Assembly (NCBI GenBank): GCA_033002965.1
Contig: JAURVB010012932.1
Location: forward strand, 108,621 to 172,620
Length of the DNA: 64,000 bases
Direction of reading: 5' to 3'
DNA from: Piper betle
Taxonomy: Eukaryota; Streptophyta; Magnoliopsida; Piperales; Piperaceae
Position numbers and translations under genes: made by a program. This document shows, piece by piece, positions 37,548 to 48,994 of the stretch. The notes beneath the pieces were generated by a model. It searched no databases. It was not told the origin of the DNA and saw nothing but the letters and a program-made list of their open reading frames with translations. Each line of letters opens with the position of its first letter. Position 1 is the first letter of the stretch.

Positions 37548-38620
37548 TAGCAGCGGCTTGTTGTTTAGCAATGTACTCAAACAAGCTCCCATCGAATGCC
37601 CTTCTTGCAGCTTCTTTTGGCAGGAAACCTTCTTCGTCTCTGGCAAGAATGTACAGTATACCCCCACTCCACTTTACTCGCAGCCCTGTCCATCAAAACA
37701 TATTCATCTACACCAACTTCCACTCGCAACCAATTTAGTCAAATGATAAGGTTAAAAGCATTGCCAGCCAATGAAGTCCATTTCATTACGGTTTCCCTCT
37801 GTCATTGCCCATATCTCCCTAAATGTTGCTTGTCTGGTGCAGTACGAGCATACTTGCTAAATATGAACTCGAAGGTAGCAGGTGCAAACCTGTTACGAAT
37901 AGAGTTTGCAATTACAATTTAAACATTGGACAAAGATTGAGAGAAAAGAAACAGATCAGTCAGCAAGCAGCATATAGATACCTCCCTTCGGTATCATGAG
38001 ACCCAGAATCACTCCCATGCTTGGCCTTATGTATGTTGTTGATGTAAATGGGGAACAAGGGAGAAGGTATGCAACAGAGCAGGCTTGGATAGCTAAGAGC
38101 CCATGTTCATTAAAAGGGTCGCGACAAAGGAGAAGATCATGTTGAACCCAATTTGCCTTGACCCTGCAACATGCTAATATGATTGACGAGACAACAATTA
38201 CATATTAATAACGAAAATCAATCAAGTTTATCACCTCGATAAGTCTCCCATGGGTAAACTATTCCATCGTTGCCGTGGTCGAAGAATGCAACATCTTGCT
38301 GCAGAGCACTCGTGTTGTCATGCTTGTGGCTCTTGGTACCTTGGAGATGCTGGGCGTCTGGTGTCACCGGGGCTCTCGGCAAATCTGTAAAGTCAAGGAA
38401 ATTGAGATTGCATGATTACATGTAAACAACTTTGAGAATTGCTAAGCAATGAACTTTGTAGATAGAAGGGTTAATAATGCATATGTATGCAAGTTTTGGG
38501 AAGAGAATCATCTAAATCTTCGCGGACACTTCGCTCTAACGTGACTGGGACCTTGGCAGCCACCGTTGCCATGGAAGGACCATTGGCTTGCTCACTGGAC
38601 ATCTTCTGATCCGCCATTTT
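37548..38620 (-). pseudogene. Caleosin / peroxygenase, three single-base frame breaks
   Basis: Caleosins are lipid-droplet or ER proteins with one EF-hand, a membrane hairpin and haem-dependent peroxygenase activity. Minus-strand pieces: N terminus from 38618 (MADQKMSSEQANG, VTLERSVREDLDDSLP); the EF-hand exon ([25 protein letters not shown]; about 38.38-38.24 kb); the hairpin exon ([20 protein letters not shown], then out of frame [37 protein letters not shown]; about 38.17-37.98 kb); the next exon (FAPATFEFIFSKYARTAPDK, then shifted TFREIWAMTEGNR); and the last exon (SKVEWG, then shifted [20 protein letters not shown] to a stop at about 37548). Each shift is one base, the last in a run of five G. 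The EF-hand loop has Gly where an acidic ligand is usual. Pseudogene, or uncorrected base errors. Confidence 0.8.
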
Positions 38621-38624
38621 CTTC

Positions 38625-39640
38625 TTCTTCTTTTAGGCTTACCAACTACAAGTCTACGCCCAGAAAAAGAAACCTACAAGTCGTCTATCATTCAGAACCA
38701 GATTCTTGTTGAGTTTCTTGGATTCAGAACCAGATTAAATGTGGGAGTGTCAGAGAGAGATTGGAACCATGTGGTTTGATTCAAAACACGTGTATTTGAA
38801 GAGATGAATACGTGGGTTATTTCATGTTCAGGTTCGAAGGAAAACGGGTTGAAACGTTCCAAATCCACATTGGCGGTCTCACAAATTTAGAGATTTTAAT
38901 TAGATCTTAGTAATTGCCGCATTATTGCCCTTCTTAATCACAATTGTACAGCAAATTCAGTTTGGATGTGGGGATTCAGAAGTTGGAGATGATCCGAGTG
39001 ACAATCAACCCATAGGTGAGCTTCCTAGCACAATTGGACAACCGCCTGACCTAAGAGAGTTTGACCTCAAGAACACATATATACTTAAAATGCTAGCAAG
39101 TATGATCAAACTCACATTTCTAGCTCTAAAAACACCAACAATTCCCAGTCATTTGAGCTTTCACTAGCTCAATGCCCTACTCCACGGAAAACTCAAGCGA
39201 TTGGTACAAGATGTAGAAGATTTTAAAACTCCTGCCCTCGTTGAATTAAGTAGCAGAAACCCTCTGATAGAGAAGACCATCAAACTAATAACTACCGGGC
39301 AAAGTGCATTCAAACAGACAGCTTCTCAGATAAACCGACGATCCAGCAGCTCTGTTGGAAGTTATGCACCAAGCACCAAAAAAGTCAAACTCAAGTATTG
39401 CGTAAAAACAAAAGTCGGCAAATTCAGAGATGTAACTAAATTCAGAGATGAAAACTCGGATGCATCTGTCTGTACATTTTACACCAACTGCTGCTAAGAA
39501 TTGATAAACAGCTTGCACGTAAATGCCAAAGTTTATAAGACAACACAGTTTTACGTTCCAGATTGCTTATTCCATTCTAACAAAAAATATCCAATATCTT
39601 TCTTGACGCATTGGATGAAAAACACTTGCAAAACAGGGAA
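38625..39640. other. Spacer with weak LRR-like reading frames
   Basis: On the plus strand, 38925-39167 reads IGELPSTIGQPPDLREFDL, which resembles a leucine-rich repeat, and 39201-39497 is an open Ser/Lys-rich frame. Neither shows splice sites, a start context or a recognisable domain. They may be relics. Nothing else is seen before the cytochrome c1 stop codon. Confidence 0.3.
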
Positions 39641-39647
39641 CGGAAAA

Positions 39648-42600
39648 TTAGTTGACAACATCAACTACCAATCTGCGGGACTTATAAATCGACCACCTCA
39701 GACGCCGATAGTATGCGGCTTGAAGAAGAGCCAAGGACAAAACAAATATCCATTTAAATCCCATCTGCAAATGTACTTGTATTTAGTATTACTATATTAT
39801 TGAGAATGGAAAAAATTCAGACATCCAAAAGTAATAGGTTACCAGCTTCCTTTCTTCCATCTCAGGCTCAGCGGCCCATGACAGAAATGTCACAACATCT
39901 TTCGCCATCTGTAATGTGGTAAAAATGGGATAAATAATGCGACTTTCAGTAAGTGCAAACAAGCGAATGTAAAAACACTATGTATGCAATGCAGTAGCAC
40001 CTGACTACCATAAATATACCTGGGACTCAGTTGCTGGGACACCATCTTCATACTCAACAGCTCCATCAGTAAGCATTTTTGGCATAGCTATAGCACCGCC
40101 AGGGAAATAAGGATTGTAATGTAGTCCTTCTCGAATCTAAGTCAATAAAAAAGTTACTATAAGAAAATAGGATTTCCAAACGACAAACCACACCTGTTCT
40201 TCATTGTTGATGTCACTAACACGCCACATTATTTAATATAAACCTATCAGTATGGCAGTTAATCAGAAATTGACAAATCTATTCTTCTAGTTACATTTCA
40301 CAACCTACATTTTATCAAAAAATACAATGATCCCTTTTGTTAACATACAGTATAAGCATATACATGTTTTCATTCCTGTATTGATATTCAAATGAAAATG
40401 ACAAGCAGTAAAAATGACTGAATTTAGTGTCATAAAAAAAAGAAGAAAGAAAGAAAAGAAGAAGATGAAGAAGAAGAGAGGGAAGGGGAGAGAGAAAGAG
40501 AGAGAGAGTGAAGAAAAGAAAAAAGGTGAACACTAGAGTTATATAAAAAAAATTGCCGAATAAGCCATCGATCCTTCACTTTTCTTTGGTTATATAAGTA
40601 GGGGGAGGGGGAGAAACAAAAACACGGATTTGGTGCCAAAATGATCACTGAATTTCAAAAAAATATTTTTTAGCATAATTATAGGAAAGAGTCCTCAAAA
40701 TATAGCAAGACTTTATAGGTAAGCCACTTAAAAGAAAATGAGATCATAATTCTATCCTTAAAAAGGGAAATCACCTTAAATGTTTTGCCTATTCAAAGTA
40801 AACCCATATGCATGGAAACAAAAAATATGTGTGGTTAGTGGTTCTAATGGGAAATGCGGTAGAAAAGAATATATAAAATTACATAGGTTTAATAGAGATG
40901 TAGAACATGATTACGAATGTTGTTCCCAACACCAATTATTTGGGAATTTGTGGAAGACAACACCTTGCAGACAACTGCAGAGTAAATATCTACTTAGGTA
41001 CCCTTTATAACACTATGAAATAGTATTACCTAATCTCAGCGAACAGAATATGAAGATATCATCCAAGTAGATAGACAGTACATTAACAGTGTTACAGAAA
41101 AGCAGAAATCTGTATAAAGCTTAGATTGAGCAAAGATGAAATAAATATTAAAGGTTCAGGGGAATAAAACATGCACGACAAATACCATTTATACTTTCAA
41201 ATATCTGAGTGGTAATGAAGTGTCAATGCAAAAAACCAAAAAACCTAAAATATGCATCTATAGAGTAGGAGATTTGCAGACTCAACATGATGGGCAATGC
41301 TTACAATAGATTCTAAGAATTCAGGTTGATCACATTAAACGAACCATCAGATATAATAAAATTTACCGAAACACCAGCAGGTGGATCACGATAGCCGGTC
41401 AACAGAGCAAACACATAGTTCTGACCATTGTGCCGAGCCTGGAACCAGGAAAAAGCATCTATTATATCCGGTTATTGAGTAAATGTCATTTGACAAATTG
41501 GCTGAATCTTACCTTGGTGATGAGGCTCAGATCCGGAGGATAGGCTCCACCGTTAGCAAATCGTGCTGCTTGTTCATTAGCATAAGGCTCTTGGAAACGA
41601 TCACTGAGCTTGCCAGGACGAGTAAACATTTCACCTTCATCATTGGGGCCGTCAACCACCTCAATCTCAGCAGCCATAGCCTTAGTCTCTTCCTCCGTGT
41701 ATGCCACTCCAACAAGATCTCGGTAAGAAATGAGAGACATTGAATGACAAGATGCACAGACTTGCTGGTAAACTTGGTGTCCTCGTCGAATGCTATCAAG
41801 ATAAAATTTAGAAATAAAAACATTTGCCTTGGTATAGAATGAAGAAAGAATCCATCAAGTTGCCCATGGAAAAAAAAAAATAATCATAAGCCGTCACTTA
41901 CGATGCATGATCATAAGAACTGAGTATGCCCTTATGAGGCCATGGATAGCTTGGACACTCTAAGCCATGTTCAGCTTCATCAGCAGAAGCCAGGGTAGCA
42001 AATCCCAAGACAGTAGACACACCAGCACCAAGGAATGCCAGAGCTCTCAAGGACTTTGTGCCAACTGATTTGAACCCATCTTGATCCTGATTCAGCTTGG
42101 TTGATGATATTGCGGGAATCCTCTGCCATATTCAATTAATAATAAAGAAAATGATTGTATAACCGGTCATGATCAGCACAGAGACATCATAAGAGCTTTT
42201 TTTCAGCTAAAAACATTAGTTCAACATCAGATATTGTTGCCTACAATCAGGAGAAATTGGTGCATGAATCAACCCTTCAAAACAACTCAACGATAGTTAT
42301 ATGTCAATGATTGCCTCCCGAATGCAGAAACATTAGGTTTTTTTATTTATACACTTTCTCTTCAGGTAGCTTTTCAATCCTTAAAAAAGCATCCACACAC
42401 TTTTCCCTAAACATGCTCAGTAGCCCATAACACAATCTATTCACCATCTTAAAGGGCCAAAATTCTGGTCTATTTTCACAAATAAGAGTCCCGATCTACA
42501 AAAAAATCACCAGTATTATCAATCTACTAACCAAATTTTAATAAGAGCCCTCACAACAAAACTAAAAAATAAACACAAATTCTTTCTAAAAAAATATACA

Positions 42601-42728
42601 CTACATCAATAACAGATGAACATAGATTAAAAAAAATGAAAAGTCCAAAAACCCAAAGTAAGACAGCTTACAGAGTGGTTCTGCAGGTTCCTTCCTAGGA
42701 TTCGAGAAATGGATCTCCCCGCCGCCAT
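39648..42728 (-). CDS. CYC1: Cytochrome c1, mitochondrial complex III haem subunit
   Basis: Cytochrome c1 passes electrons from the Rieske protein to cytochrome c in the bc1 complex of the inner mitochondrial membrane. Seven exons on the minus strand join in phase: 42728-42672, 42122-41902, 41792-41513, 41438-41367, 40136-40020, 39908-39843 and 39764-39648, giving 309 aa, the usual plant length. The Arg-rich presequence ([19 protein letters not shown]) and hydrophobic sorting segment ([20 protein letters not shown]) precede the likely mature start [14 protein letters not shown]. The haem site is VCASCH (Cys105, Cys108, His109) and the axial Met is near 228 ([10 protein letters not shown]). 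Also visible are [30 protein letters not shown] and [16 protein letters not shown]. The C-terminal anchor is [20 protein letters not shown]. All key residues are present, so the gene looks functional. Confidence 0.97.
40435..40610. repeat. GA-rich simple sequence inside a cytochrome c1 intron
   Basis: Purine-rich AAGAAGAAAG/GAGAGAGAGAG sequence in the 1.2-kb intron between exons 4 and 5 (41366-40137). It is noncoding. The open frames on both strands are low-complexity artefacts. Confidence 0.8.
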
Positions 42729-43094
42729 TGCAACCAAAACCGATCGCGAAACCGCCCGCCTGCAGAAGAGGAACCGAATTTTACATCGAAAAGAATCGAA
42801 ATCGGAAGCAAAAACGAAGAATAGAGTGGGACAATGGAGAGGAACCTGGTGGCGAATCGGCGATCGGACCCAAGAAGGAGGAAGGAGATTGATTGGTGGC
42901 CAGAGCTGAGGGGAACGGCGACAAACAAACGAGTGCAAAATATCGAGCGATGGTAGTTTCGTCATTATAGAAAAAGGTGCTGCTCGTCTGCCCATCGCTG
43001 GTTGACCCGGCTAGGCTGGTTTGATTAATTAAATTAATTATTTGATTTACCGTTAAAACTGGTTTCTTTCTTTCTTTATATATATATATATATA
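42729..43094. other. 5' region of cytochrome c1 and (TA)n tract
   Basis: 42729-43010 is the probable 5' UTR and promoter-proximal DNA of the cytochrome c1 gene. 43076-43094 is a (TA)n tract that borders element B. Confidence 0.5.
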
Positions 43095-45293
43095 GGGCAG
43101 CGCTATAGTGACGAAACGCCAATGCGCTGTCCATTGTGGGCCGTCGGATCCTGATCTGACGGCCCACAATGAAATATACAACCCACCCCACCCCCCCCCT
43201 TACACACATCTGCCGCCGGCCGCCCCGGCCTCTGCCCGACGGCCGCCATAAAATACTACCATACGCTACATCAAAATGCAGCGTATGGGCAGCTTTTGGA
43301 TTTGGACCGTTGGATCAAAATCCAACGGTCCAAATCCATCCTTCGTTTTTCCCCCCTCCCCCGTTTTCTCCTACCCAGGGCGTCGCCCCTTTGCCGGATT
43401 CTGCCGTCGCCACCGCCCTGCCAGCCATTGCCGCCCCGTCTACCGCCTCGCCCCTGCCCACAGCCCTGCCTCCACCCCCCGCCGCGTCCGCCGCCGCGTC
43501 TCCCCGCCCGCACCCTTCCCCTTGTTTCCCCTGCCCCTTCGCCGCCTCGCCGCCGCCCACCCCCTGCCCGCAGCCGTCCCCCCACCGCCCCTGTTTCCCC
43601 TGCCCCCTTTGCTGCCTCGCCCCCGCCCGCCCCTGCCCGGTTCCCCGCCCCCCCGCCGCGGCCCCGCCCGCCCCTGCCCTATTTTTGCCACCCTCCCCGG
43701 CCGCCCGTTTCGCCCCCACCCCTGCCGCCGCCCCACCCGTCGACCAAGCTCCTCCCCGCCGTCTGCTCCACTGGCCACCTCCACGCTGGCGTCACCTGCT
43801 TCACCGCCAGCGGTGGCGCGACAAAACATCGGGAAAGAAGGAGCAATGGCATTTTCGTAATAAAAATTTGACTCGCTCCTGACTTGAGTCAAATTTACGA
43901 AATAAATTTTAAAAATAAAATATAATAAAATAAAAACTTGACTTGCTCCTGACTCAAGTTAATTTTATAAAATAAAATTTTAAAATAAAATAATATAAAA
44001 TAAAAATTTGATTCGCTCCCCGCTGACGCCGCTGCTTGCCGACCACCTCCCTGCCGCCACCCACACCCTGCCCCCTGCTCCCTCGCGTCGTCTCCCCGAT
44101 CTCGACTGAAGTCAAATTAAAAAATATTATTTTATATTTTTAATTTATTTCACAATAATTTTTAACATTTTTTTAAAAATACAAAATCATAAAATAAAAT
44201 ATTATAAAATAAAAACTTGACTCGATCCCGATCTTGACTAGAGTCAAATTAATATTATTGAATAATTTTTTTTAAAAATAATTTCGTAATAAAAACTTAA
44301 CTCGAGTCGGGATAAAGTCAATAATATGAAATAAATTTAAAAAACATAAGATAATTTTGTAATAAAAACCTGACTCGATCATGTACGGGATCGAGTCAAG
44401 TTTTTATTACAAAATAACTTTATTACTGAATAAATTTTTATTACAAAATAAATTTTAAAAAAAATAAAATAATTCCGTAATAAATTATTTTAACTCGAGT
44501 CCGATTAAGAAAAATTTTTATTACCAAAATACTCTCTCCTATTTCTTCCTCATTTTTTTGGCGTGCCACCCCTGCCGGTGACCTTGCGGCCGGCAGCCCG
44601 CTGGCCAACAATGTCACCGCCTCGGGGCTGGATGGGCCTGGTGGGAAATGTACGGTGCCGGTCTCGTGTGGGATGGAATAAAGTTTTTATTACAAAATTA
44701 TTTTATTTTTTAAAATTTATTTCGTAATATTGAATTATTTTTTAATTTATTTCGTAATATTAACTCGAGTCAGGGACCGAGTAAGTGTTTATTACGATTT
44801 TACCCTCTCGTGTTCCCCCCGCTCTCTCTCGCCGCGCCACCCCACCGCTGGCGACGTCACCTCCGGCCACCCGCGGGAGGGGGCGGGGGCAGGGGTGGAG
44901 GCTGCGGCGGCCGACGGGGCCGAGGGCAGGGGTGGGGCAGGCCGGCTGGGGCAGGCGGAGCGGCTGGGCGGGGGGAGGACGAGGGCTGGGGCGGCCGGCC
45001 AGACTGGGGCATGGGCTGGCCGGCGGCTGGGGGCCAGGGGCGGGGTCAGGGGCAGGGGAGGCTGGCGGGCGGCGGGGCAGGGCCAGGGGCGGGCGGAGGG
45101 GCGGGCGGCGGGACGGGGGCATGGGGCGGCCATCGGGCAGAGGCCGGGGGCGGCCGACGGCGGATGTGTGTGAGGGGGTGGGGGGGGGGTGGGTTGTATA
45201 TTTGATTGTGGGCCGTCGGATCAGGATCCGACGGCCCACAATGGGCAGCGCATTGGCGCTGCCAAAATAGGGTAGCGCACTATAGCGCTGCCC
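43095..45293. mobile_element. TA-embedded hairpin-ended element, copy B
   Basis: A 2.2-kb unit between (TA)n tracts. Its outer inverted repeats start GGGCAGCGCTATAGTG (43095-43110) and end CACTATAGCGCTGCCC (45278-45293). The inverted similarity continues inward, with gaps, for about 150 bp, including GTGGGCCGTCGGATC and a GGATGTGTGTAAGGGGG-like stretch. Each end has a hairpin, GGCCGTCGGATC...GATC(T/C)GACGGCC, and a further hairpin (GACCGTTGGATC...ATCCAACGGTC) lies inside at about 43307-43338. The interior runs from a very GC-rich block (43370-43850) through an AT-rich ACTCGAGT array (43855-44790) to another GC-rich block (44820-45170). Pro/Gly/Arg-rich open frames occur on all strands and are not believable genes. 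No transposase is seen. Confidence 0.65.
43855..44790. repeat. ACTCGAGT-type tandem array in copy B
   Basis: Irregular repeats of TTTCGTAATAAAAA(C/T)TTGAC, TCG..C...GAC(T)CGAGTC and AATATTATTAAATAAATTT-like blocks, in both orientations, with GC-rich scraps between them (44010-44100 and 44570-44680). Same wording as in copies A and E. Confidence 0.65.
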
Positions 45294-45294
45294 T

Positions 45295-45329
<35 letters not shown>

Positions 45330-45330
<1 letters not shown>

Positions 45331-45455
45331 ACATACGAGAAAAGTTTGCATAAACAATTACTCGTATAAGTTAAATAAACCCAATTGATTATATACCTTT
45401 TAATTATAAGGATGGTTTATATTAAATCTAACCATAAAAAAAATCTCAACCCTAT
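45330..45455. repeat. Left copy of a 125-bp direct repeat flanking copy C
   Basis: AT-rich sequence containing AACCCAATTGATTATATACC, TTTTAATTATAAGGATGG and AAAAAAATCTCAACCC. A diverged copy in the same orientation lies at about 46170-46295. Confidence 0.7.
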
Positions 45456-45463
45456 ATATATAT

Positions 45464-46158
45464 GGAAATAAATTTCCTGTGCTTGAGCAGAGGCAGCTTG
45501 CTTGTGCTCAAGTTTGATCTTGGCCGTTGGATTAGCATCCAACGGCCAAGATAAAAAAACAGAGGGGTGGCCGCCGGCTCCGCCGCAGCAGTGATGACAG
45601 AGGGGGCGGAAGGGTGCCCGGCGACGGCGACGGCCGGGGTGGGGGGGGGGGCGGTGGTGACAGGGGACGGGGTTGGTCCGAGGGGCGGTAGCTGCGTGGT
45701 CACGGGTCGCCACACGGGGGGTGCGGCGCGGCCGGGGCCAAGGGGGGCGCGGCGGGGTGGCGGGCGGGGGACGGGGGATGCGGGGGGAGGGGGCACAGCG
45801 CAGCGGGGTGGCGGGTGGGGGCCGAGGGGGGCGCGGTGGGGGTGGGCGGGGGACGGGGGACGGGGGGGTGTGGCGCGGCGGGGGACGGCGACGGGGTGGG
45901 GGTGGTGTTGCCCGGCGGCGAGGCGGCGGGCCGGCAGGGGAAGAGGCGGGGCGGCTAGATCCGCCGCCCCGTCACCGCGAGGTTGTGTCGCCCCGTCGGC
46001 CGGGGGCGGCGACGGGCGGGGCAGGGGGTGGCGTTGCGTCAGCCGGGGTGGCGGCAACGCGTCGGCCGGCGGCGTCGCCCATTTTTTTTTCATCCAGCCG
46101 TTGGATTGAATCCAACGGCTGGATGGCTCAAGCACAGGCAGCACAGTAAATCCGCCCT
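45464..46158. mobile_element. TA-embedded hairpin-ended element, copy C
   Basis: A 695-bp unit between (TA)n tracts. Inverted ends share CCTGTGCTTGAGC near each terminus. The left hairpin is GATCTTGGCCGTTGGAT...ATCCAACGGCCAAGAT (about 45518-45555) and the right is ATCCAGCCGTTGGATT...AATCCAACGGCTGGAT (about 46091-46124). The left end closely matches the end of copy A. The interior is extremely GC-rich with G runs. Only low-complexity open frames are present. Confidence 0.6.
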
Positions 46159-46169
46159 ATATATATATA

Positions 46170-46295
46170 TATGTGAAAAATTTATATAAATCATGTACAA
46201 ATTATTATCTGAACCCAATTAATTATGAACTTTTTAATTATAAGGATGGCTTAGATAAATTAAATCTAATGTTAGAAAAAAAAATCTCAACCCCA
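46170..46295. repeat. Right copy of the 125-bp direct repeat flanking copy C
   Basis: Diverged direct copy of 45330-45455 (AACCCAATTAATTATGAAC, TTTTTAATTATAAGGATGGC, AAAAAATCTCAACCCC). Confidence 0.7.
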
Positions 46296-46389
46296 CCCTC
46301 CCCTCTCCACTTCCTCTTCCATGTCAGTGACTAGAATCGGCCACAATTTCGACAAAAAAAAAACAGAAATCGGCAGTCGCATAATGGTT

Positions 46390-46765
46390 TTTTGCAAACT
46401 CCTTCGCGTGATCCCTTAGAAACTTGTTTGGCATACTTTAGTTGTGATTTCGATGTGGATAAATCAGTTGAGGAGGTTAACTCTCTCCTTGATTTTGTTC
46501 CTTTAATGGAAATTCAATCATGGCAATCAAAAGTTGAACCATTGGTAGCAGTCCATCCTTGCCAATATCTCCTCCATCTATTGCAGAGCCACCTAAGTTA
46601 GTTCTTAAACCTTTGCCTGATACTTTGAAATATGCATTCTTAGGTCCATCAGAATCTTGGCCAGTAATCATAGCTTCTGTTTTAACTATTGAGCAAGAAC
46701 TTCAACTCATGAAGGTCTTGAAAGCACACAAAGAAGCTAGCAATCTTGGTGATACTACAAGTTGA
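46390..46765 (+). pseudogene. Ty3/gypsy polyprotein fragment (spacer before reverse transcriptase)
   Basis: Two adjoining frames read as the gypsy region between protease and reverse transcriptase: DPLETCLAYFSCDFDVDKSV... and, after a frame change near 46550, PPKLVLKPLPDTLKYAFLGP, VIIASVLTIEQELQLMKVL, AHKEA. This P-K-L-LKPLP-LKYAFLG block is characteristic of plant gypsy polyproteins. The fragment ends at a stop at 46764, with no reverse transcriptase following. It is a captured or truncated piece. Confidence 0.7.
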
Positions 46766-48160
46766 TTAGATCCATTGATCTCTGAATTTAATTTATTTAC
46801 ATAGGAATTTAAATGCACTTTAACCCAATACCACTACAGGTATAGTTTTTTGTGTGGAAGCATTTTCTCTACAACTCATAACTCAATATCTATTGTTTAG
46901 TCAGCATATTTTAAATTTAATTTTTGGCTTACTTTTCGTATCGTCTTCAAATGACAGAACGGTGTTGGAGTTGCTGTGAGATCTCCTCTCTACATACCAG
47001 TTTACATATCGACAGTCATGAAATCACCAAACAAGGTCTTCCTCTTTATAAGTTCCCTCATAGTTTATTGATTTTACTATGTCTGCAATGTTTGCTTTTG
47101 TCTTTGCTTGGTATAGTTTTCTTTGTAAGAAGAGTGCTGTATTGTTTTATAAACTTCCACAGAATTTTGACATGTTCCACTTTAAATCAACAATATTAAT
47201 TTTCTAATATATTATCGATTTACTTTAACCATTATTGCCTTAAATTCATACACGATTATCTTCTCAACAAAAAAATTTGTGGAGGTCATCTGCCTAACTG
47301 TATTTCTAAACCCGACAGTTTACATGGTCTGGCGATACTCCATGAGAAGAACCTATTTTATATTACATAATACCTAATATTTTCATCGAAACATAAAACA
47401 AGAATTAAGAAAATTTAAATAAACAATAACCAATGGGACATTTACGAAATTTATAATTATCTTTAAATTTTAAACTTTGATCGACCAAAGCAAGACCTAA
47501 CAGTTTATAAGGTTTAATTATAGTTAATCATTGAATTCATAAATAATATCATACTATAAGAAGATCCTATTTTATATTTGTTGTGCGAATTTATTTCATC
47601 ATAATATAAAATAAAATTTAAGAAAAATTATATAAACAATAAAAATAAGTAACATATATCATCAAACCCCACACATCGCACGAGTTATTTAGCTAGTATA
47701 TATAAAATGAAAACTTAATACTAACCTGAGATTAAAAGTAGGATAATCAATCAATCAAAATATAAGAAAAATCTAAATAATAATACTTTTTGCAACAGAT
47801 TACAAGTTTGAATCTCTTTAATCTCAATTAAATAAGAGTTTGTTTAATTGTCTTGAAAAAATATAATAAAAAAATTAAATAATTATAATTTCGCTTTTCA
47901 TTTAATAAGATATATTTTTAAAGTCAATCATAGTTTATATTTAAGATATTAAATTATTAAATTTTATTTTATTATTTAATAAGATTTTACATGTAAAATT
48001 AAAATTTATCCGGCCTAGGTTGCGCATGATGTGATATCTTACCTAGTTCAATTTAAAATTCAAAACAAGTTTACGTGAAGGAACCTTGTGCTTGTGCATG
48101 ATTAGTTTGGCTCGATATTATGTACCAAAACTAGTTTATAGTCAGTTATATATATATATA
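46766..48160. other. Repeat-derived AT-rich region with a possible Helitron 3' end
   Basis: No gene can be supported; the frame at 46924-47199 lacks recognisable domains. Near 47660-47700 the sequence CACATCGCACGAGTTATTTA followed by GCTAGT resembles a Helitron 3' terminus (short GC-containing hairpin, then CTAG, inserted before T). The corresponding 5' TC end was not located. 47700-48130 is AT-rich and featureless. Confidence 0.35.
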
Positions 48161-48161
48161 T

Positions 48162-48991
48162 GCTGCAGTGCGCTGCAACATTTTTCCAGTGCACGGCCCG
48201 TGGGCCGTTGGATGAAAATCCAACAGCCCACGGGCCTCAAGTTTACACCCAATCCGTCCGACCCGTCTAACTCCGTTCGACTGCCCGCGTGCCCCAACCC
48301 GCTGCCCGTCCGATGCCGCCCGCCCGACAGCGTCGCTCGCCGCCTGCGACCGACCCCCCGCCGCCGCGGCTTCCCTGGCAAGCGCCGCTCGTGGCCCTGC
48401 GCCCGGCCCCCCACCGCAATCGACAAGCCCACCACCCCACCACAGCCTCCGGCCCGCCCCAAGCCGCGGCGACCCCCCCCTCCCGCCCCCACCGTGGCCC
48501 CCCAAGCCGCCCACCCCTCCGACGCGACCCTGGCCGTGTCGAAGGGGCTGGCGGCTTGGGGGGCCACGGTGGGGGCGGGCAGGGGGGGGTCGCCGCGGCT
48601 TGGGGCGGGCCGGAGGCTGTGGTGGGGTGGTGGGCTTGTCGATTGCGGTGGGGGGCCGGGCGCAGGGCCACGGGCGGCGCTTGCCAGGGAAGCCGCGGCG
48701 GCGGCGGGGTCGAGCAGGCGGCACTGTCCGGGGGAGCCACGGCGGGGGGGGGGGGTCAATCGCAGGGCGGCGGGCGGGGTCGGACGGGCAGAGCTTGCCC
48801 CGGGAGCCACAGCGGGGGTGGTTGGCCGTAGGGCGGCGCGGGTTCGGGCGGGCGGGCGGGTCGGACGTGGGTTAGGCGGGTCGACGGTTGGGGCTATGGA
48901 TTGAAGCCAGTGGGCCATTGGATTTTCATCCAACGGCCCATGGGCCGTGCACTGCAATGCGCTGCAAATGGGCTGCAGCGCATTGCAGCAG

Positions 48992-48994
<3 letters not shown>
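48162..48994. mobile_element. TA-embedded hairpin-ended element, copy D (foldback)
   Basis: An 833-bp unit between a (TA)n tract (48147-48161) and a 55-bp (TA)n tract (48995-49049) that it shares with copy E. Inverted ends include TGCAGCGC/GCGCTGCA-type sequence and GTGCACGGCCC(G/A)TGGGCC, then the hairpin GGGCCGTTGGAT...ATCCAA(C/T)(A/G)GCCC at both ends. Nearly the whole element is palindromic (see the inner inverted repeat). No protein-coding capacity is credible. Confidence 0.65.
48358..48716. repeat. Near-perfect 155-bp GC-rich inverted repeat inside copy D
   Basis: The left arm (about 48358-48520; CGCGGCTTCCCTGGCAAGCG ... ACCGTGGCCCCCCAAGCCGC) is matched by the reverse complement of the right arm (about 48552-48716). 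I could see only a few differences, and the loop is about 30 bp. A transcript would form a long double-stranded stem. Confidence 0.9.

Noticed and set aside
38925..39497. Leucine-rich-repeat gene
   Set aside because: Only one repeat-like phrase is seen, without splice sites, a second repeat or a continuing frame. Kept only as a remark on the spacer.
43169..43892. Long Pro/Arg/Gly-rich open frames on both strands in copies B, C, D and E (also 44730-45332, 45452-46149 and 48086-48957)
   Set aside because: They overlap in four to six frames at once in extremely GC-rich DNA, where stop codons are rare. They have no domains, and the same element boundaries explain them.
46924..47199. 91-aa hydrophobic frame
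   Set aside because: The C-terminal half is Leu-rich, but no start context, splice sites or family resemblance could be found.
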